A stretch of 64,000 nt of DNA, from the NCBI GenBank assembly GCA_029207755.1, contig JARCOQ010000229.1, positions 10,001 to 74,000 on the forward strand. The letters run 5' to 3'. The notes below the pieces were generated by a model, which was not told where the DNA came from, did no database searches, and saw only the letters and a program-made list of their open reading frames with translations. Of the stretch, positions 45,966 through 60,700 are shown piece by piece. Positions within the stretch are counted from its first letter, which is position 1. Each line of letters begins with the position of its first letter. Both the position numbers and the translations under genes were made by a program. The stretch comes from Chamaea fasciata. Lineage: Eukaryota; Chordata; Aves; Passeriformes; Sylviidae.

Positions 45966-48900
45966 CTTCCCACAGAAGAGAGCCACTGTTCCTGCACAGA
46001 GCTCTGTACCAGGGAGTGGGCTTCTGCCACTTAGAATTCTGAACAGTGTACTCACTCCCACAACCAAGCTGCCAGGAAGCTGAAACCCTAGCTGCCCTTA
46101 GACTGCCAAACACCCCCTGCAAACTGACATCAGGAACTTGGAGGGGTGAGTTTAGCTTTCCACAGAAAAGACCCACCGTTCCTGCACAGAACTCTCGGCC
46201 ACGGAGTGCGCTGCTAACTGATAAAAATAAGTTCAGCACAGGACTTCTGCCAGATCCAAGCATCCAGAAGCTGGAACCCTAACTGGCCTTGGAGCGCCAA
46301 ATGTCTCCTACAGCCTGACATCACGAACTTAGTCGGTGAGTATAGCTTCCCACAGAAGAGAGCCACTGTTCCTGCACAGAGCTCTGTGCCCGGGAGTGGG
46401 CTTCTGCCACTTAGAATTCTGAACAGTGTACTTACTCCCACAACCAAGCTGCCATGAAGCTGAAACCCTAGCTGCCCTTAGACTGCCAAACACCCCCTGC
46501 AAACTGACATCAGGAACTTGGAGGGGTGAGTTTTGCTTCCCACAGAAAAGACCCACCGTTCCTGCACAGAACTCTCGGCCACGGAGTGGGCTGCTAACTG
46601 ATAAAAATAAGTTCAGCACAGGACTTCTGCCAGATCCAAGCATCCAGAAGCTGGAACCCTTACTGGCCTTGGAGTGCCCAATGTCTCCTACAGCCTGACA
46701 TTAGGAACTTAGTCGGTGAGTATAGCTTCCCACAGAAGAGAGCCACTGTTCCTGCACAGAGCTCTGTGCCCGGGACTGGGCTTCTGCCACTTAGAATTCT
46801 GAACAGTGTACTTACTGCCACAACCAAGCTGCCATGAAGCTGAAACCCTAGCTGCCCTTAGACTGCCAAACACCTCCTGCAAACCGACATCAGGAACTTG
46901 GAGGAGTGACTTTAACTTCCCACAGAAGAGATCCACCGTTCCTGCACAGAGCTCTGTGCCCCGGAGTGGGCTTCTGCCACTTAGAATTCTGAACAGTGTA
47001 CTCACTCCCACAACCAAGCTGCCAGGAAGCTGAAACCCTAGCTGCCCTTAGACTGCCAAACACCTCCTGCAAACCGACATCAGGAACTTGGAGGGGTGAG
47101 TTTAGCTTTCCACAGAAAAGACCCACCGTTCCTGCACAGAACTCTCGGCCACGGAGTGCGCTGCTAACTGATAAAAATAAGTTCAGCACAGGACTTCTCC
47201 CAGATCCAAGCATCCAAAAGCTGGAACCCTTACTGGCCTTGGAGTGCCAAATGTCTCCTACAGCCTGACATCAGGAACCTGCTGGGGTGAGTTTAGTTTC
47301 CCACAGAAAAGACCCACAGTTCCTGCACAGAGCTCTGTGTCCCGGAGTGGGCTTCTGCCACTTAGAATTCTGAACAGTGCACATTACTCCCAGAAGCAAG
47401 CTGTCAGAAGCTGGAACCCTAACTGTCCTTGGAGTGCCCAATGTCTCCTACAACCTGACATTAGGAACTTAGTCGGTAAGTATAGCTTCCCACAGAAAAG
47501 ACCCACCGTTCCTGCACAGAACTCTCGGCCACGGAGTGGGCTGCTAACTGATAAAAATAAGTTCAGCACAGGACTTCTGCCAAATCCAAGCATCCAGAAG
47601 CTGGAACCCTAACTGTCCTTGGAGTGCCCAATGTCTCCTACAACCTGACATTAGGAACTTAGTCGGTGAGTATAGCTTCCCACAGAAGAGAGCCACTGTT
47701 CCTGCACAGAGTTCTGTGCCCGGAAGTGGGCTTCTGCCACTTAGAATTCTGAACAGTGTACTTACTCCCACAACCAAGCTGCCATGAAGCTGAAACCCTA
47801 GCTGCCCTTAGACTGCCAAACACCTTCTGCAAACTGACATCAGGAACTTGGAGGGGTGAGTTTAGCTTTCCACAGAAAAGACCCACCGTTCCTGCACAGA
47901 ACTCTCGGCCACGGAGTCGGCTGCGAACTGAAAAAAATAAGTTCTGCACAGGACTTCTGCCAGATCCAAGCATCCAAAAGCTGGAACCCTAACTGTCCTG
48001 CGAGTGCCCAATGTCTCCTACAACCTGACATTAGGAACTTAGTCGGTGAGCATAGCTTCCCACAGAAGAGAGCCACTGTTCCTGCACAGAGCTCTGTACC
48101 CGGGAGTGGGCTTCTGCCACTTAGAATTCTGAACAGTGTACTCACTCCCACAACCAAGCTGCCATGAAGCTGAAACCCTAGCTGCCCTTAGACTGCCAAA
48201 CACCCCCCGCAAACTGACATCAGGAACTTGGAGGGGTGAGTTTAGCTTCCCACAGAAGAGAGCCAATGTTCCTGCACAGAACTCTCAGCCACGGAGTGCG
48301 CTGCTAACTGATAAAAATAAGTTCAGCACAGGACTTCTGCCAGATCCAAGCATCCAGAAGCTGGAACCATTACTGGCCTTGGAGCGCCAAATGTCTCCTA
48401 CAGCCTGACATCAGGAACCTGTTGGGGTGAGTTTTGTTTCCCACAGAAAAGACCCACAGTTCCTGCACAGAGCTCTGTGCCCGGGAGTGGGCTTCTGCCA
48501 CTTAGAATTCTGAACAGTGCACATTACTCCCAGAACCAAGCTGTAAGAAGTTGGAACGCTAACTGTCCTGGGAGTGCCCAATGTCTCCTAAAACCTGCCA
48601 TTAGGAACTTAGGGGGTGAGTATAGCTTCCCACAGAAGAGAGCCACTGTTCCTGCACAGAGTTCTGTGCCCGGAAGTGGGCTTCTGCCACTTAGAATTCT
48701 GAACACTGCTGCACTTCTCCCATAGCCAAGCTCCCAGAAGCTGGAACCCTAACTGTCCTGCGAGTGCCCAATGTCTCCTATAACCTGACATTAGGAACTT
48801 CAGGGGGTGAGTTTAGCTTCCCACAGAAGAGACCCACAGTCCCTGCACAGGGCTCTGTGCCCGGGAGTGGGCTTCTGCCACTTAGAATTCTGAACAGTGT

Positions 48901-51900
48901 ACTTACTCCCACAACCAAGCTGCCATGAAGCTGAAACCCTAGCTGCCCTTAGACTGCCAAACACCCCCTGCAAACTGACATCAGGAACTTGGAGGGGTGA
49001 GTTTAGCTTTCCACAGAAAAGACCCACCGTTCCTGCACAGAACTCTCGGCCACGGAGTGGGCTGCTAACTGATAAAAATAAGTTCAGCACAGGACATATG
49101 CCAGATCCAAGCATCCAAAAGCTGGAACCCTAACTGGCCTTGGAGTGCCCAATGTCTCCTACAGCCTGACATTAGGAACTTAGTCGGTGAGTATAGCTTC
49201 CCACAGAAGAGAGCCACTGTTCCTGCACAGAGCTCTGTGCCCGGGACTGGGCTTCTGCCACTTAGAATTCTGAACAGTGTACTTACTGCCACAACCAAGC
49301 TGCCATGAAGCTGAAACCCTAGCTGCCCTTAGACTGCCAAACACCCCCTGCAAACTGACATCAGGAACTTGGAGGGGTGAGTTTAGCTTCCCACAGAAGA
49401 GAGCCAATGTTCCTGCACAGAACTCTCGGCCACGGAGTGGGCTGCTACCTGATAAAAATAAGTTCAGCACAGGACTTCTGCCAGATCCAAGCATCCAGAA
49501 GCTGGAACCCTTACTGGCCTTGGAGTGCCAAATGTCTCCTACAGCCTGACATCAGGAACCTGCTGGGGTGAGTTTAGTTTCCCACAGAAAAGACCCACAG
49601 TTCCTGCACAGAGCTCTGTGCCCTGGAGTGGGCTTCTGCCACTTAGAATTCTGAACAGTGCACATTACTCCCACAACCAAGCTGTCAGAAGCTGGAACCC
49701 TAACTGTCCTTGGAGTGCCCAATGTCTCCTACAACCTGACATTAGGACCTTCGGGGGGTGAGTTTAGCTTCCCACCGAAGAGAGCCACTGTTCCTGCACA
49801 GAGCTCTGTGCCCGGGACTGGGCTTCTGCCACTTAGAATTCTGAACAGTGTACTTACTGCCACAACCAAGCTGCCATGAAGCTGAAACTCTAGCTGCCCT
49901 TAGACTGCCAAACACCTCCTGCAAACCGACATCAGGAACTTGGAGGAGTGACTTTAACTTCCCACAGAAGAGATCCACCGTTCCTGCACAGAGCTCTGTG
50001 CCCGGGAGTGGGCTTCTGCCACTTGCAATTCAGAACACTGCTGCGCTTCTCCCATAACCAATCTCCCAGAAGCTGGAACCCTTACTGGCCTTGGAGTGCC
50101 AAATGGCTCCTACAGCCTGACATCAGGAACCTGCTGGGGTGAGTTTAGTTTCCCACAGAAAAGACCCACAGTTCCTGCACAGAGCCCTGTGCCCCAGAGT
50201 GGGCTTCTGCCACTTAGAATTCTGAACAGTGCACATTACTCCCAGAACCAAGCTGTCAGAAGCTGGAACCCTAACTGTCCTTGGAGTGCCCAATGTCTCC
50301 TACAACCTGACATTAGGAACTTAGTCGGTGAGTATAGCTTCCCACAGAAGAGAGCCACTGTTCCTGCACAGAGCTCTGTGCCCGGGAGTGGGCTTCTGCC
50401 ACTTAGAATTCTGAACACTGCTGCACTTCTCCCATAGCCAAGCTCCCAGAAGCTGGAACCCTAACTGTCCTGCGAGTGCCCAATGTCTCCTACAACCTGA
50501 CATTAGGAACTTCGGGGGGTGAGTTTAGCTTCCCACAGAAGAGAGCCACTGTTCCTGCACAGAGCTCTGTGCCCGGGACTGGGCTTCTGCCACTTAGAAT
50601 TCTGAACAGTGTACTTACTGCCACAACCAAGCTGCCATGAAGCTGAAACCCTAGCTGCCCTTAGACTGCCAAACACCTCCTGCAAACCGACATCAGGAAC
50701 TTGGAGGAGTGACTTTAACTTCCCACAGAAGAGATCCACCGTTCCTGCACAGAGCTCTGTGCCCCGGAGTGGGCTTCTGCCACTTAGAATTCTGAACAGT
50801 GTACTTACTCCCAGAACCAAGCTGCCATGAAGCTGAAACCCTAGCTGCCCTTAGACTGCCAAACACCCCCTGCAAACTGACATCAGAAACTTGGAGGGGT
50901 GAGTTTAGCTTTCCACAGAAAAGACCCACGGTTCCTGCACAGAACTCTCGGCCACGGAGTGCGCTGCTAACTGATAAAAATAAGTTCAGCACAGGACTTC
51001 TGCCAGATGCAAGCATCCAGAAGCTGGAACCCTAACTGGCCTTGGAGCGCCAAATGTCTCCTACAGCCTGACATCAGGAACCTGCTGGGGTGAGTTTAGT
51101 TTCCCACAGAAAAGACCCACAGTTCCTGCACAGAGCTCTGTGCCCGGGAGTGGGCTTCTGCCACTTAGAATTCTGAACAGTGCACATTACTCCCACAACC
51201 AAGCTGTCAGAAGCTGGAACCCTAACTGTCCTTGGAGTGCCCAATGTCTCCTACAACCTGACATTAGGAACTTAGTCGGTGAGTATAGCTTCCCACAGAA
51301 GAGAGCCACTGTTCCTGCACAGAGCTCTGTGCCCGGGAGTGGGCTTCTGCCACTTAGAATTCTGAACAGTGTACTTACTCCCACAACCAAGCTGCCAGGA
51401 AGCTGAAACCCTAGCTGCCCTTAGACTGCCAAACACCCCCTGCAAACTGACATCAGGAACTTGGAGGGGTGAGTTTTGCTTCCCACAGAAAAGACCCACC
51501 GTTCCTGCACAGAACTCTCGGCCACGGAGTGGGCTGCAAACTGATAAAAATAAGTTCAGCACAGGACTTCTGCCAGATCCAAGCATCCAGAAGCTGGAAC
51601 CCTTACTGGCCTTGGAGTGCCCAATGTCTCCTACAGCCTGACATTAGGAACTTAGTCGGTGAGTATAGCTTCCCACAGAAGAGAGCCACTGTTCCTGCAC
51701 AGAGCTCTGTGCCCGGGACTGGGCTTCTGCCACTTAGAATTCTGAACAGTGTACTTACTGCCACAACCAAGCTGCCATGAAGCTGAAACCCTAGCTGCCC
51801 TTAGACTGCCAAACACCTCCTGCAAACCGACATCAGGAACTTGGAGGAGTGACTTTAACTTCCCACAGAAGAGATCCACCGTTCCTGCACAGAGCTCTGT

Positions 51901-52988
51901 GCCCCGGAGTGGGCTTCTGCCACTTAGAATTCTGAACAGTGTACTTACTGCCACAACCAAGCTGCCATGAAGCTGAAACCCTAGCTGCCCTTAGACTGCC
52001 AAACACCCCCTGCAAACTGACATCAGGAACTTGGAGGGGTGAGTTTAGCTTCCCACAGAAGAGAGCCAATGTTCCTGCACAGAACTCTCGGCCACGGAGT
52101 GGGCTGCTAACTGATAAAAATAAGTTCAGCACAGGACTTCTGCCAGATCCAAGCATCCAGAAGCTGGAACCCTAACTGGCCTTGGAGCGCCAAATGTCTC
52201 CTACAGCCTGACATCAGGAACCTGCTGGGGGGAGTTTAGTTTCCCACAGAAAAGACCCACAGTTCCTGCACAGAGCTCTGTGCCCGGGAGTGGGCTTCTG
52301 CCACTTAGAATTCTGAACAGTGCACATTACTCCCACAACCAAGCTGTCAGAAGCTGGAACCCTAACTGTCCTTGGAGTGCCCAATGTCTCCTACAACCTG
52401 ACATTAGGAACTTAGTCGGTGAGTATAGCTTCCCACATAAAAGACCCACCGTTCCTGCACAGAACTCTCGGCCACGGAGTGGGCTGCTACCTGATAAAAA
52501 TAAGTTCAGCACAGGACTTCTGCCAGATCCAAGCATCCAGAAGCTGGAACCCTAACTGGCCTTGGAGCGCCAAATGTCTCCTACAGCCTGACATCAGGAA
52601 CCTGCTGGGGGGAGTTTAGTTTCCCACAGAAGAGACCCACAGTTCCTGCACAGAGCTCTGTGTCCCGGAGTGGGCTTCTGCCACTTAGAATTCTGAACAG
52701 TGCACATTACTCCCAGAACCAAGCTGTCAGAAGCTGGAACCCTAACTGTCCTTGGAGTGCCCAATGTCTCCTACAACCTGACATTAGGAACTTAGTCGGT
52801 GAGTATAGCTTCCCACAGAAAAGACCCACCGTTCCTGCACAGAGCTCTGTACCCGGGAGTGGGCTTCTGCCACTTAGAATTCTGAACAGTGTACTCACTC
52901 CCACAACCAAGCTGCCAGGAAGCTGAAACCCTAGCTGCCCTTAGACTGCCAAACACCCCCTTCAAACTGACATCAGGAATTTGGAGGG
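45966..52988 (+). repeat. Irregular island of monomer variants inside the array
   Basis: About 37 monomers here do not follow the block order. The island contains GGAACTTCAGGGGGTGAG at ~48,800 and ACCTTCGGGGGGTGAG and AACTTCGGGGGGTGAG at ~49,750 and ~50,515. These are each one base longer than AACTTAGTCGGTGAG, and related forms otherwise occur only at the degenerate left edge. Those three extra bases explain why the spacing of markers across the island is 56 monomers plus 3 bp. It resembles an older, unhomogenised piece of the array. Confidence 0.75.
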
Positions 52989-55900
52989 GTGAGTTTAGCT
53001 TTCCACAGAAATGACCCACCGTTCCTGCACAGAACTCTCGGCCACGGAGTGGGCTGTGAACTGAAAAAAATAAGTTCTGCACAGGACTTCTGCCAGATCC
53101 AAGCATCCAAAAGCTGGAACCCTAACTGTCCTGCGAGTGCCCAATGTCTCCTACACCCTGACATTAGGAACTTAGTCGGTGAGTATAGCTTCCCACAGAA
53201 GAGAGCCACTGTTCCTGCACAGAGCTCTGTGCCCCGGAGTGGGCTTCTGCCACTTAGAATTCTGAACCGTGTACTTACTCCCACAACCAAGCTGCCATGA
53301 AGCTGAAACCCTAGCTGCCCTTAGACTGCCAAACACCCCCTGCAAACTGACATCAGGAACTTGGAGGGGTGAGTTTAGCTTTCCACAGAAAAGACCCACC
53401 GTTCCTGCACAGAACTCTCGGCCACGGAGTGCGCTGCTAACTGATAAAAATAAGTTCAGCACAGGACTTCTGCCAGATCCAAGCATCCAGAAGCTGGAAC
53501 CCTTACTGGCCTTGGAGTGCCAAATGGCTCCTACAGCCTGACATCAGGAACCTGCTGGGGTGAGTTTAGTTTCCCACAGAAAAGACCCACAGTTCCTACA
53601 CAGAGCTCTGTGCCCCGGAGTGGGCTTCTGCCACTTAGAATTCTGAACAGTGCACATTACTCCCACAACAAAGCTGTCAGAAGCTGGAACCCTAACTGTC
53701 CTTGGAGTGCCCAATGTCTCCTACAACCTGACATTAGGAACTTAGTCGGTGAGTATAGCTTCCCACAGAAAAGACCCACCGTTCCTGCACAGAACTCTCG
53801 GCCACGGAGTGCGCTGCTAACTGATAAAAATAAGTTCAGCACAGGACTTCTGCCAGATCCAAGCATCCAGAAGCTGGAACCCTTACTGGCCTTGGAGTGC
53901 CAAATGTCTCCTACAGCCTGACATCAGGAACCTGCTGGGGTGAGTTTTTTTTCCCACAGAAAAGACCCACAGTTCCTGCACAGAGCTGTGTGCCCGGGAG
54001 TGGGCTTCTGCCACTTAGAATTCTGAACAGTGCACATTACGCCCAGAACCAAGCTGTAAGAAGTTGGAACGCTAACTGTCCTGGGAGTGCCCAATGTCTC
54101 CTAAAACCTGCCATTAGGAACTTAGGGGGTGAGTATAGCTTCCCACAGAAGAGAGCCACTGTTCCTGCACAGAGTTCTGTGCCCGGAAGTGGGCTTCTGC
54201 CACTTAGAATTCTGAACACTGCTGCACTTCTCCCATAGCCAAGCTCCCAGAAGCTGGAACCCTAACTGTCCTTGGAGTGCCCAATGTCTCCTACAACCTG
54301 ACATTAGGAACTTAGTCGGTGAGTATAGCTTCCCACAGAAGAGAGCCACTGTTCCTGCACAGAGCTCTGTACCCGGGAGTAAGCTTCTGCCACTTACAAT
54401 TCTGAACAGTGTACTCACTCCCACAACCAAGCTGCCATGAAGCTGAAACCCTAGCTGCCCTTAGACTGCCAAACACCCCCTGCAAACTGACATCAGGAAC
54501 TTGGAGGGGTGAGTTTAGCTTTCCACAGAAAAGACCCACCGTTCCTGCACAGAACTCTCGGCCACGGAGTGCGCTGCTAACTGATAAAAATAAGTTCAGC
54601 ACAGGACTTCTGCCAGATCCAAGCATCCAGAAGCTGGAACCCTTACTGGCCTTGGAGTGCCAAATGTCTCCTACAGCCTGACATCAGGAACCTGCTGGGG
54701 TGAGTTTTGTTTCCCACAGAAAAGACCCACAGTTCCTGCACAGAGCTGTGTGCCCGGGAGTGGGCTTCTGCCACTTAGAATTCTGAACAGTGCACATTAC
54801 GCCCAGAACCAAGCTGTAAGAAGTTGGAACGCTAACTGTCCTTGGAGTGCCCAATGTCTCCTAAAACCTGCCATTAGGAACTTAGGGGGTGAGGATAGCT
54901 TCCCACAGAAGAGAGCCACTGTTCCTGCACAGAGTTCTGTGCCCGGAAGTGGGCTTCTGCCACTTAGAATTCTGAACAGTGTACTTACTCCCACAACCAA
55001 GCTGCCATGAAGCTGAAACCCTAGCTGCCCTTAGACTGCCAAACACCCCCTGCAAACTGACATCAGGAACTTGGAGGGGTGAGTTTAGCTTTCCACAGAA
55101 AAGACCCACCGTTCCTGCACAGAACTCTCGGCCACGGAGTGGGCTGCGAACTGAAAAAAATAAGTTCTGCACAGGACTTCTGCCAGATCCAAGCATCCAA
55201 AAGCTGGAACCCTAACTGTCCTTGGAGTGCCCAATGTCTCCTACAACCTGACATTAGGAACTTAGTCGGTGAGTATAGCTTCCCACAGAAGAGAGCCACT
55301 GTTCCTGCACAGAGCTCTGTACCCGGGAGTGGGCTTCTGCCACTTACAATTCTGAACAGTGTACTCACTCCCACAACCAAGCTGCCATGAAGCTGAAACC
55401 CTAGCTGCCCTTAGACTGCCAAACACCCCCTGCAAACTGACATCAGGAACTTGGAGGGGTGAGTTTAGCTTTCCACAGAAAAGACCCACCGTTCCTGCAC
55501 AGAACTCTCGGCCACGGAGTGCGCTGCTAACTGATAAAAATAAGTTCAGCACAGGACTTCTGCCAGATCCAAGCATCCAGAAGCTGGAACCCTTACTGGC
55601 CTTGGAGTGCCAAATGGCTCCTACAGCCTGACATCAGGAACCTGCTGGGGTGAGTTTAGTTTCCCACAGAAAAGACCCACAGTTCCTGCACAGAGCTCTG
55701 TGTCCCGGAGTGGGCTTCTGCCACTTAGAATTCTGAACAGTGCACATTACTCCCAGAACCAAGCTGTCAGAAGCTGGAACCCTAACTGTCCTTGGAGTGC
55801 CCAATGTCTCCTACAACCTGACATTAGGAACGTAGTCGGTGAGTATAGCTTCCCACAGAAAAGACCCACCGTTCCTGCACAGAACTCTCGGCCACGGAGT

Positions 55901-57738
55901 GGGCTGCTAACTGATAAAAATAAGTTCAGCACAGGACTTCTGCCAGATCCAAGCATCCAGAAGCTGGAACCCTAACTGGCCTTGGAGCGCCAAATGTCTG
56001 CTACAGCCTGACATCACGAACTTAGTCGGTGAGTATAGCTTCCCACAGAAGAGAGCCACTGTTCCTGCACAGAGCTCTGTGCCCGGGAGTGGGCTTCTGC
56101 CACTTAGAATTCTGAACAGTGTACTTACTCCCACAACCAAGCTGCCATGAAGCTGAAACCCTAGCTGCCCTTAGACTGCCAAACACCCCCTGCCAACTGA
56201 CATCAGGAACTTGGAGGGGTGAGTTTAGCTTTCCACAGAAAAGACCCACCATTCCTACACAGAGCTCTGGGCCACGCAGTGGGCTGCGAACTGAAAAAAA
56301 TAAGTTCAGCACAGGACTTCTGCCAGATCCAAGCATCCAGAAGCTGGAACCCTAACTGTCCTTGGAGTGCCCAATGTCTCCTACAGCCTGACATTAGGAA
56401 CTTAGTCGGTGAGTATAGCTTCCCACAGAAGAGAGCCACTGTTCCTGCACAGCGCTCTGTGCCCGGGACTGGGCTTCTGCCACTTAGAATTCTGAACAGT
56501 GTACTTACTGCCACAACCAAGCTGCCATGAAGCTGAAACCCTAGCTGCCCTTAGACTGCCAAACACCTCCTGCAAACCGACATCAGGAACTTGGAGGAGT
56601 GACTTTAACTTCCCACAGAAGAGATCCACTGTTCCTGCACAGAGCTCTGTGCCCCGGAGTGGGCTTCTGCCACTTAGAATTCTGAACAGTGTACTTACTC
56701 CCAGAACCAAGCTGCCATGAAGCTGAAACCCTAGCTGCCCTTAGACTGCCAAACACCCCCTGCAAACTGACATCAGGAACTTGGAGGGGTGAGTTTAGCT
56801 TCCCACAGAAGAGAGCCAATGTTCCTGCACAGAACTCTCGGCCACGGAGTGCGCTGCTAACTGATAAAAATAAGTTCAGCACAGGACTTCTGCCAGATCC
56901 AAGCATCCAGAAGCTGGAACCCTAACTGGCCTTGGAGCGCCAAATGTCTCCTACAGCCTGACATCAGGAACCTGCTGGGGTGAGTTTAGTTTCCCACAGA
57001 AAAGACCCACCATTCCTGCACAGAGCTCTGTGCCCGGGAGTGGGCTTCTGCCACTTAGAATTCTGAACAGTGCACATTACTCCCACAACCAAGCTGTCAG
57101 AAGCTGGAACCCTAACTGTCCTTGGAGTGCCCAATGTCTCCTACAACCTGACATTAGGAACTTAGTCGGTGAGTATAGCTTCCCACAGAAAAGACCCACC
57201 GTTCCTGCACAGAACTCTCGGCCACGGAGTGCGCTGCTAACTGATAAAAATAAGTTCAGCACAGGACTTCTGCCAGATCCAAGCATCCAGAAGCTGGAAC
57301 CCTAACTGGCCTTGGAGTGCCAAATGTCTCCTACAGCCTGACATCAGGAACCTGCTGGGGGGAGTTTAGTTTCCCACAGAAGAGACCCACAGTTCCTGCA
57401 CAGAGCTCTGTGCCCTGGAGTGGGATTCTGCCACTTAGAATTCTGAACAGTGCACATTACTCCCAGAACCAAGCTGTCAGAAGCTGGAACCCTAACTGTC
57501 CTTGGAGTGCCCAATGTCTCCTACAACCTGACATTAGGAACTTAGTCGGTGAGTATAGCTTCCCACAGAAGAGAGCCACCGCTCCTGCACAGAGCTCTGT
57601 GCCCGGGAGTGGGCTTCTGCCACTTAGAATTCTGAACAGTGTACTTACTCCCACAACCAAGCTGCCATGAAGCTGAAACCCAAGCTGCCCTTAGACTGCC
57701 AAACACCCCCTTCAAACTGACATCAGGAATTTGGAGGG
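52989..57738 (+). repeat. Higher-order repeat block 7: 25 monomers, 4,750 bp
   Basis: Full-length form resuming after the irregular island, with HindIII at 54381-54386 and a T8 run near 53,945. Its sequence is almost the same as block 5 although 15 kb away. Confidence 0.88.
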
Positions 57739-60700
57739 GTGAGTTTAGCTTTCCACAGAAATGACCCACCGTTCCTGCACAGAACTCTCGGCCACGGAGT
57801 GGGCTGTGAACTGAAAAAAATAAGTTCTGCACAGGACTTCTGCCAGATCCAAGCATCCAAAAGCTGGAACCCTAACTGTCCTGCGAGTGCCCAATGTCTC
57901 CTACACCCTGACATTAGGAACTTAGTCGGTGAGTATAGCTTCCCACAGAAGAGAGCCACTGTTCCTGCACAGAGCTCTGTGCCCCGGAGTGGGCTTCTGC
58001 CACTTAGAATTCTGAACCGTGTACTTACTCCCACAACCAAGCTGCCATGAAGCTGAAACCCTAGCTGCCCTTAGACTGCCAAACACCCCCTGCAAACTGA
58101 CATCAGGAACTTGGAGGGGTGAGTTTAGCTTTCCACAGAAAAGACCCACCGTTCCTGCACAGAACTCTCGGCCACGGAGTGCGCTGCTAACTGATAAAAA
58201 TAAGTTCAGCACAGGACTTCTGCCAGATCCAAGCATCCAGAAGCTGGAACCCTTACTGGCCTTGGAGTGCCAAATGGCTCCTACAGCCTGACATCAGGAA
58301 CCTGCTGGGGTGAGTTTAGTTTCCCACAGAAAAGACCCACAGTTCCTACACAGAGCTCTGTGCCCCGGAGTGGGCTTCTGCCACTTAGAATTCTGAACAG
58401 TGCACATTACTCCCACAACAAAGCTGTCAGAAGCTGGAACCCTAACTGTCCTTGGAGTGCCCAATGTCTCCTACAACCTGACATTAGGAACTTAGTCGGT
58501 GAGTATAGCTTCCCACAGAAAAGACCCACCGTTCCTGCACAGAACTCTCGGCCACGGAGTGCGCTGCTAACTGATAAAAATAAGTTCAGCACAGGACTTC
58601 TGCCAGATCCAAGCATCCAGAAGCTGGAACCCTTACTGGCCTTGGAGTGCCAAATGTCTCCTACAGCCTGACATCAGGAACCTGCTGGGGTGAGTTTTTT
58701 TTCCCACAGAAAAGACCCACAGTTCCTGCACAGAGCTGTGTGCCCGGGAGTGGGCTTCTGCCACTTAGAATTCTGAACAGTGCACATTACGCCCAGAACC
58801 AAGCTGTAAGAAGTTGGAACGCTAACTGTCCTGGGAGTGCCCAATGTCTCCTAAAACCTGCCATTAGGAACTTAGGGGGTGAGTATAGCTTCCCACAGAA
58901 GAGAGCCACTGTTCCTGCACAGAGTTCTGTGCCCGGAAGTGGGCTTCTGCCACTTAGAATTCTGAACACTGCTGCACTTCTCCCATAGCCAAGCTCCCAG
59001 AAGCTGGAACCCTAACTGTCCTTGGAGTGCCCAATGTCTCCTACAACCTGACATTAGGAACTTAGTCGGTGAGTATAGCTTCCCACAGAAGAGAGCCACT
59101 GTTCCTGCACAGAGCTCTGTACCCGGGAGTGGGCTTCTGCCACTTACAATTCTGAACAGTGTACTCACTCCCACAACCAAGCTGCCATGAAGCTGAAACC
59201 CTAGCTGCCCTTAGACTGCCAAACACCCCCTGCAAACTGACATCAGGAACTTGGAGGGGTGAGTTTAGCTTTCCACAGAAAAGACCCACCGTTCCTGCAC
59301 AGAACTCTCGGCCACGGAGTGCGCTGCTAACTGATAAAAATAAGTTCAGCACAGGACTTCTGCCAGATCCAAGCATCCAGAAGCTGGAACCCTTACTGGC
59401 CTTGGAGTGCCAAATGGCTCCTACAGCCTGACATCAGGAACCTGCTGGGGTGAGTTTAGTTTCCCACAGAAAAGACCCACAGTTCCTGCACAGAGCTCTG
59501 TGTCCCGGAGTGGGCTTCTGCCACTTAGAATTCTGAACAGTGCACATTACTCCCAGAACCAAGCTGTCAGAAGCTGGAACCCTAACTGTCCTTGGAGTGC
59601 CCAATGTCTCCTACAACCTGACATTAGGAACGTAGTCGGTGAGTATAGCTTCCCACAGAAAAGACCCACCGTTCCTGCACAGAACTCTCGGCCACGGAGT
59701 GGGCTGCTAACTGATAAAAATAAGTTCAGCACAGGACTTCTGCCAGATCCAAGCATCCAGAAGCTGGAACCCTAACTGGCCTTGGAGCGCCAAATGTCTG
59801 CTACAGCCTGACATCACGAACTTAGTCGGTGAGTATAGCTTCCCACAGAAGAGAGCCACTGTTCCTGCACAGAGCTCTGTGCCCGGGAGTGGGCTTCTGC
59901 CACTTAGAATTCTGAACAGTGTACTTACTCCCACAACCAAGCTGCCATGAAGCTGAAACCCTAGCTGCCCTTAGACTGCCAAACACCCCCTGCAAACTTA
60001 CATCAGGAACTTGGAGGGGTGAGTTTAGCTTTCCACAGAAAAGACCCACCATTCCTACACAGAGCTCTGGGCCACGCAGTGGGCTGCGAACTGAAAAAAA
60101 TAAGTTCAGCACAGGACTTCTGCCAGATCCAAGCATCCAGAAGCTGGAACCCTAACTGTCCTTGGAGTGCCCAATGTCTCCTACAGCCTGACATTAGGAA
60201 CTTAGTCGGTGAGTATAGCTTCCCACAGAAGAGAGCCACTGTTCCTGCACAGCGCTCTGTGCCCGGGACTGGGCTTCTGCCACTTAGAATTCTGAACAGT
60301 GTACTTACTGCCACAACCAAGCTGCCATGAAGCTGAAACCCTAGCTGCCCTTAGACTGCCAAACACCTCCTGCAAACCGACATCAGGAACTTGGAGGAGT
60401 GACTTTAACTTCCCACAGAAGAGATCCACTGTTCCTGCACAGAGCTCTGTGCCCCGGAGTGGGCTTCTGCCACTTAGAATTCTGAACAGTGTACTTACTC
60501 CCAGAACCAAGCTGCCATGAAGCTGAAACCCTAGCTGCCCTTAGACTGCCAAACACCCCCTGCAAACTGACATCAGGAACTTGGAGGGGTGAGTTTAGCT
60601 TCCCACAGAAGAGAGCCAATGTTCCTGCACAGAACTCTCGGCCACGGAGTGCGCTGCTAACTGATAAAAATAAGTTCAGCACAGGACTTCTGCCAGATCC

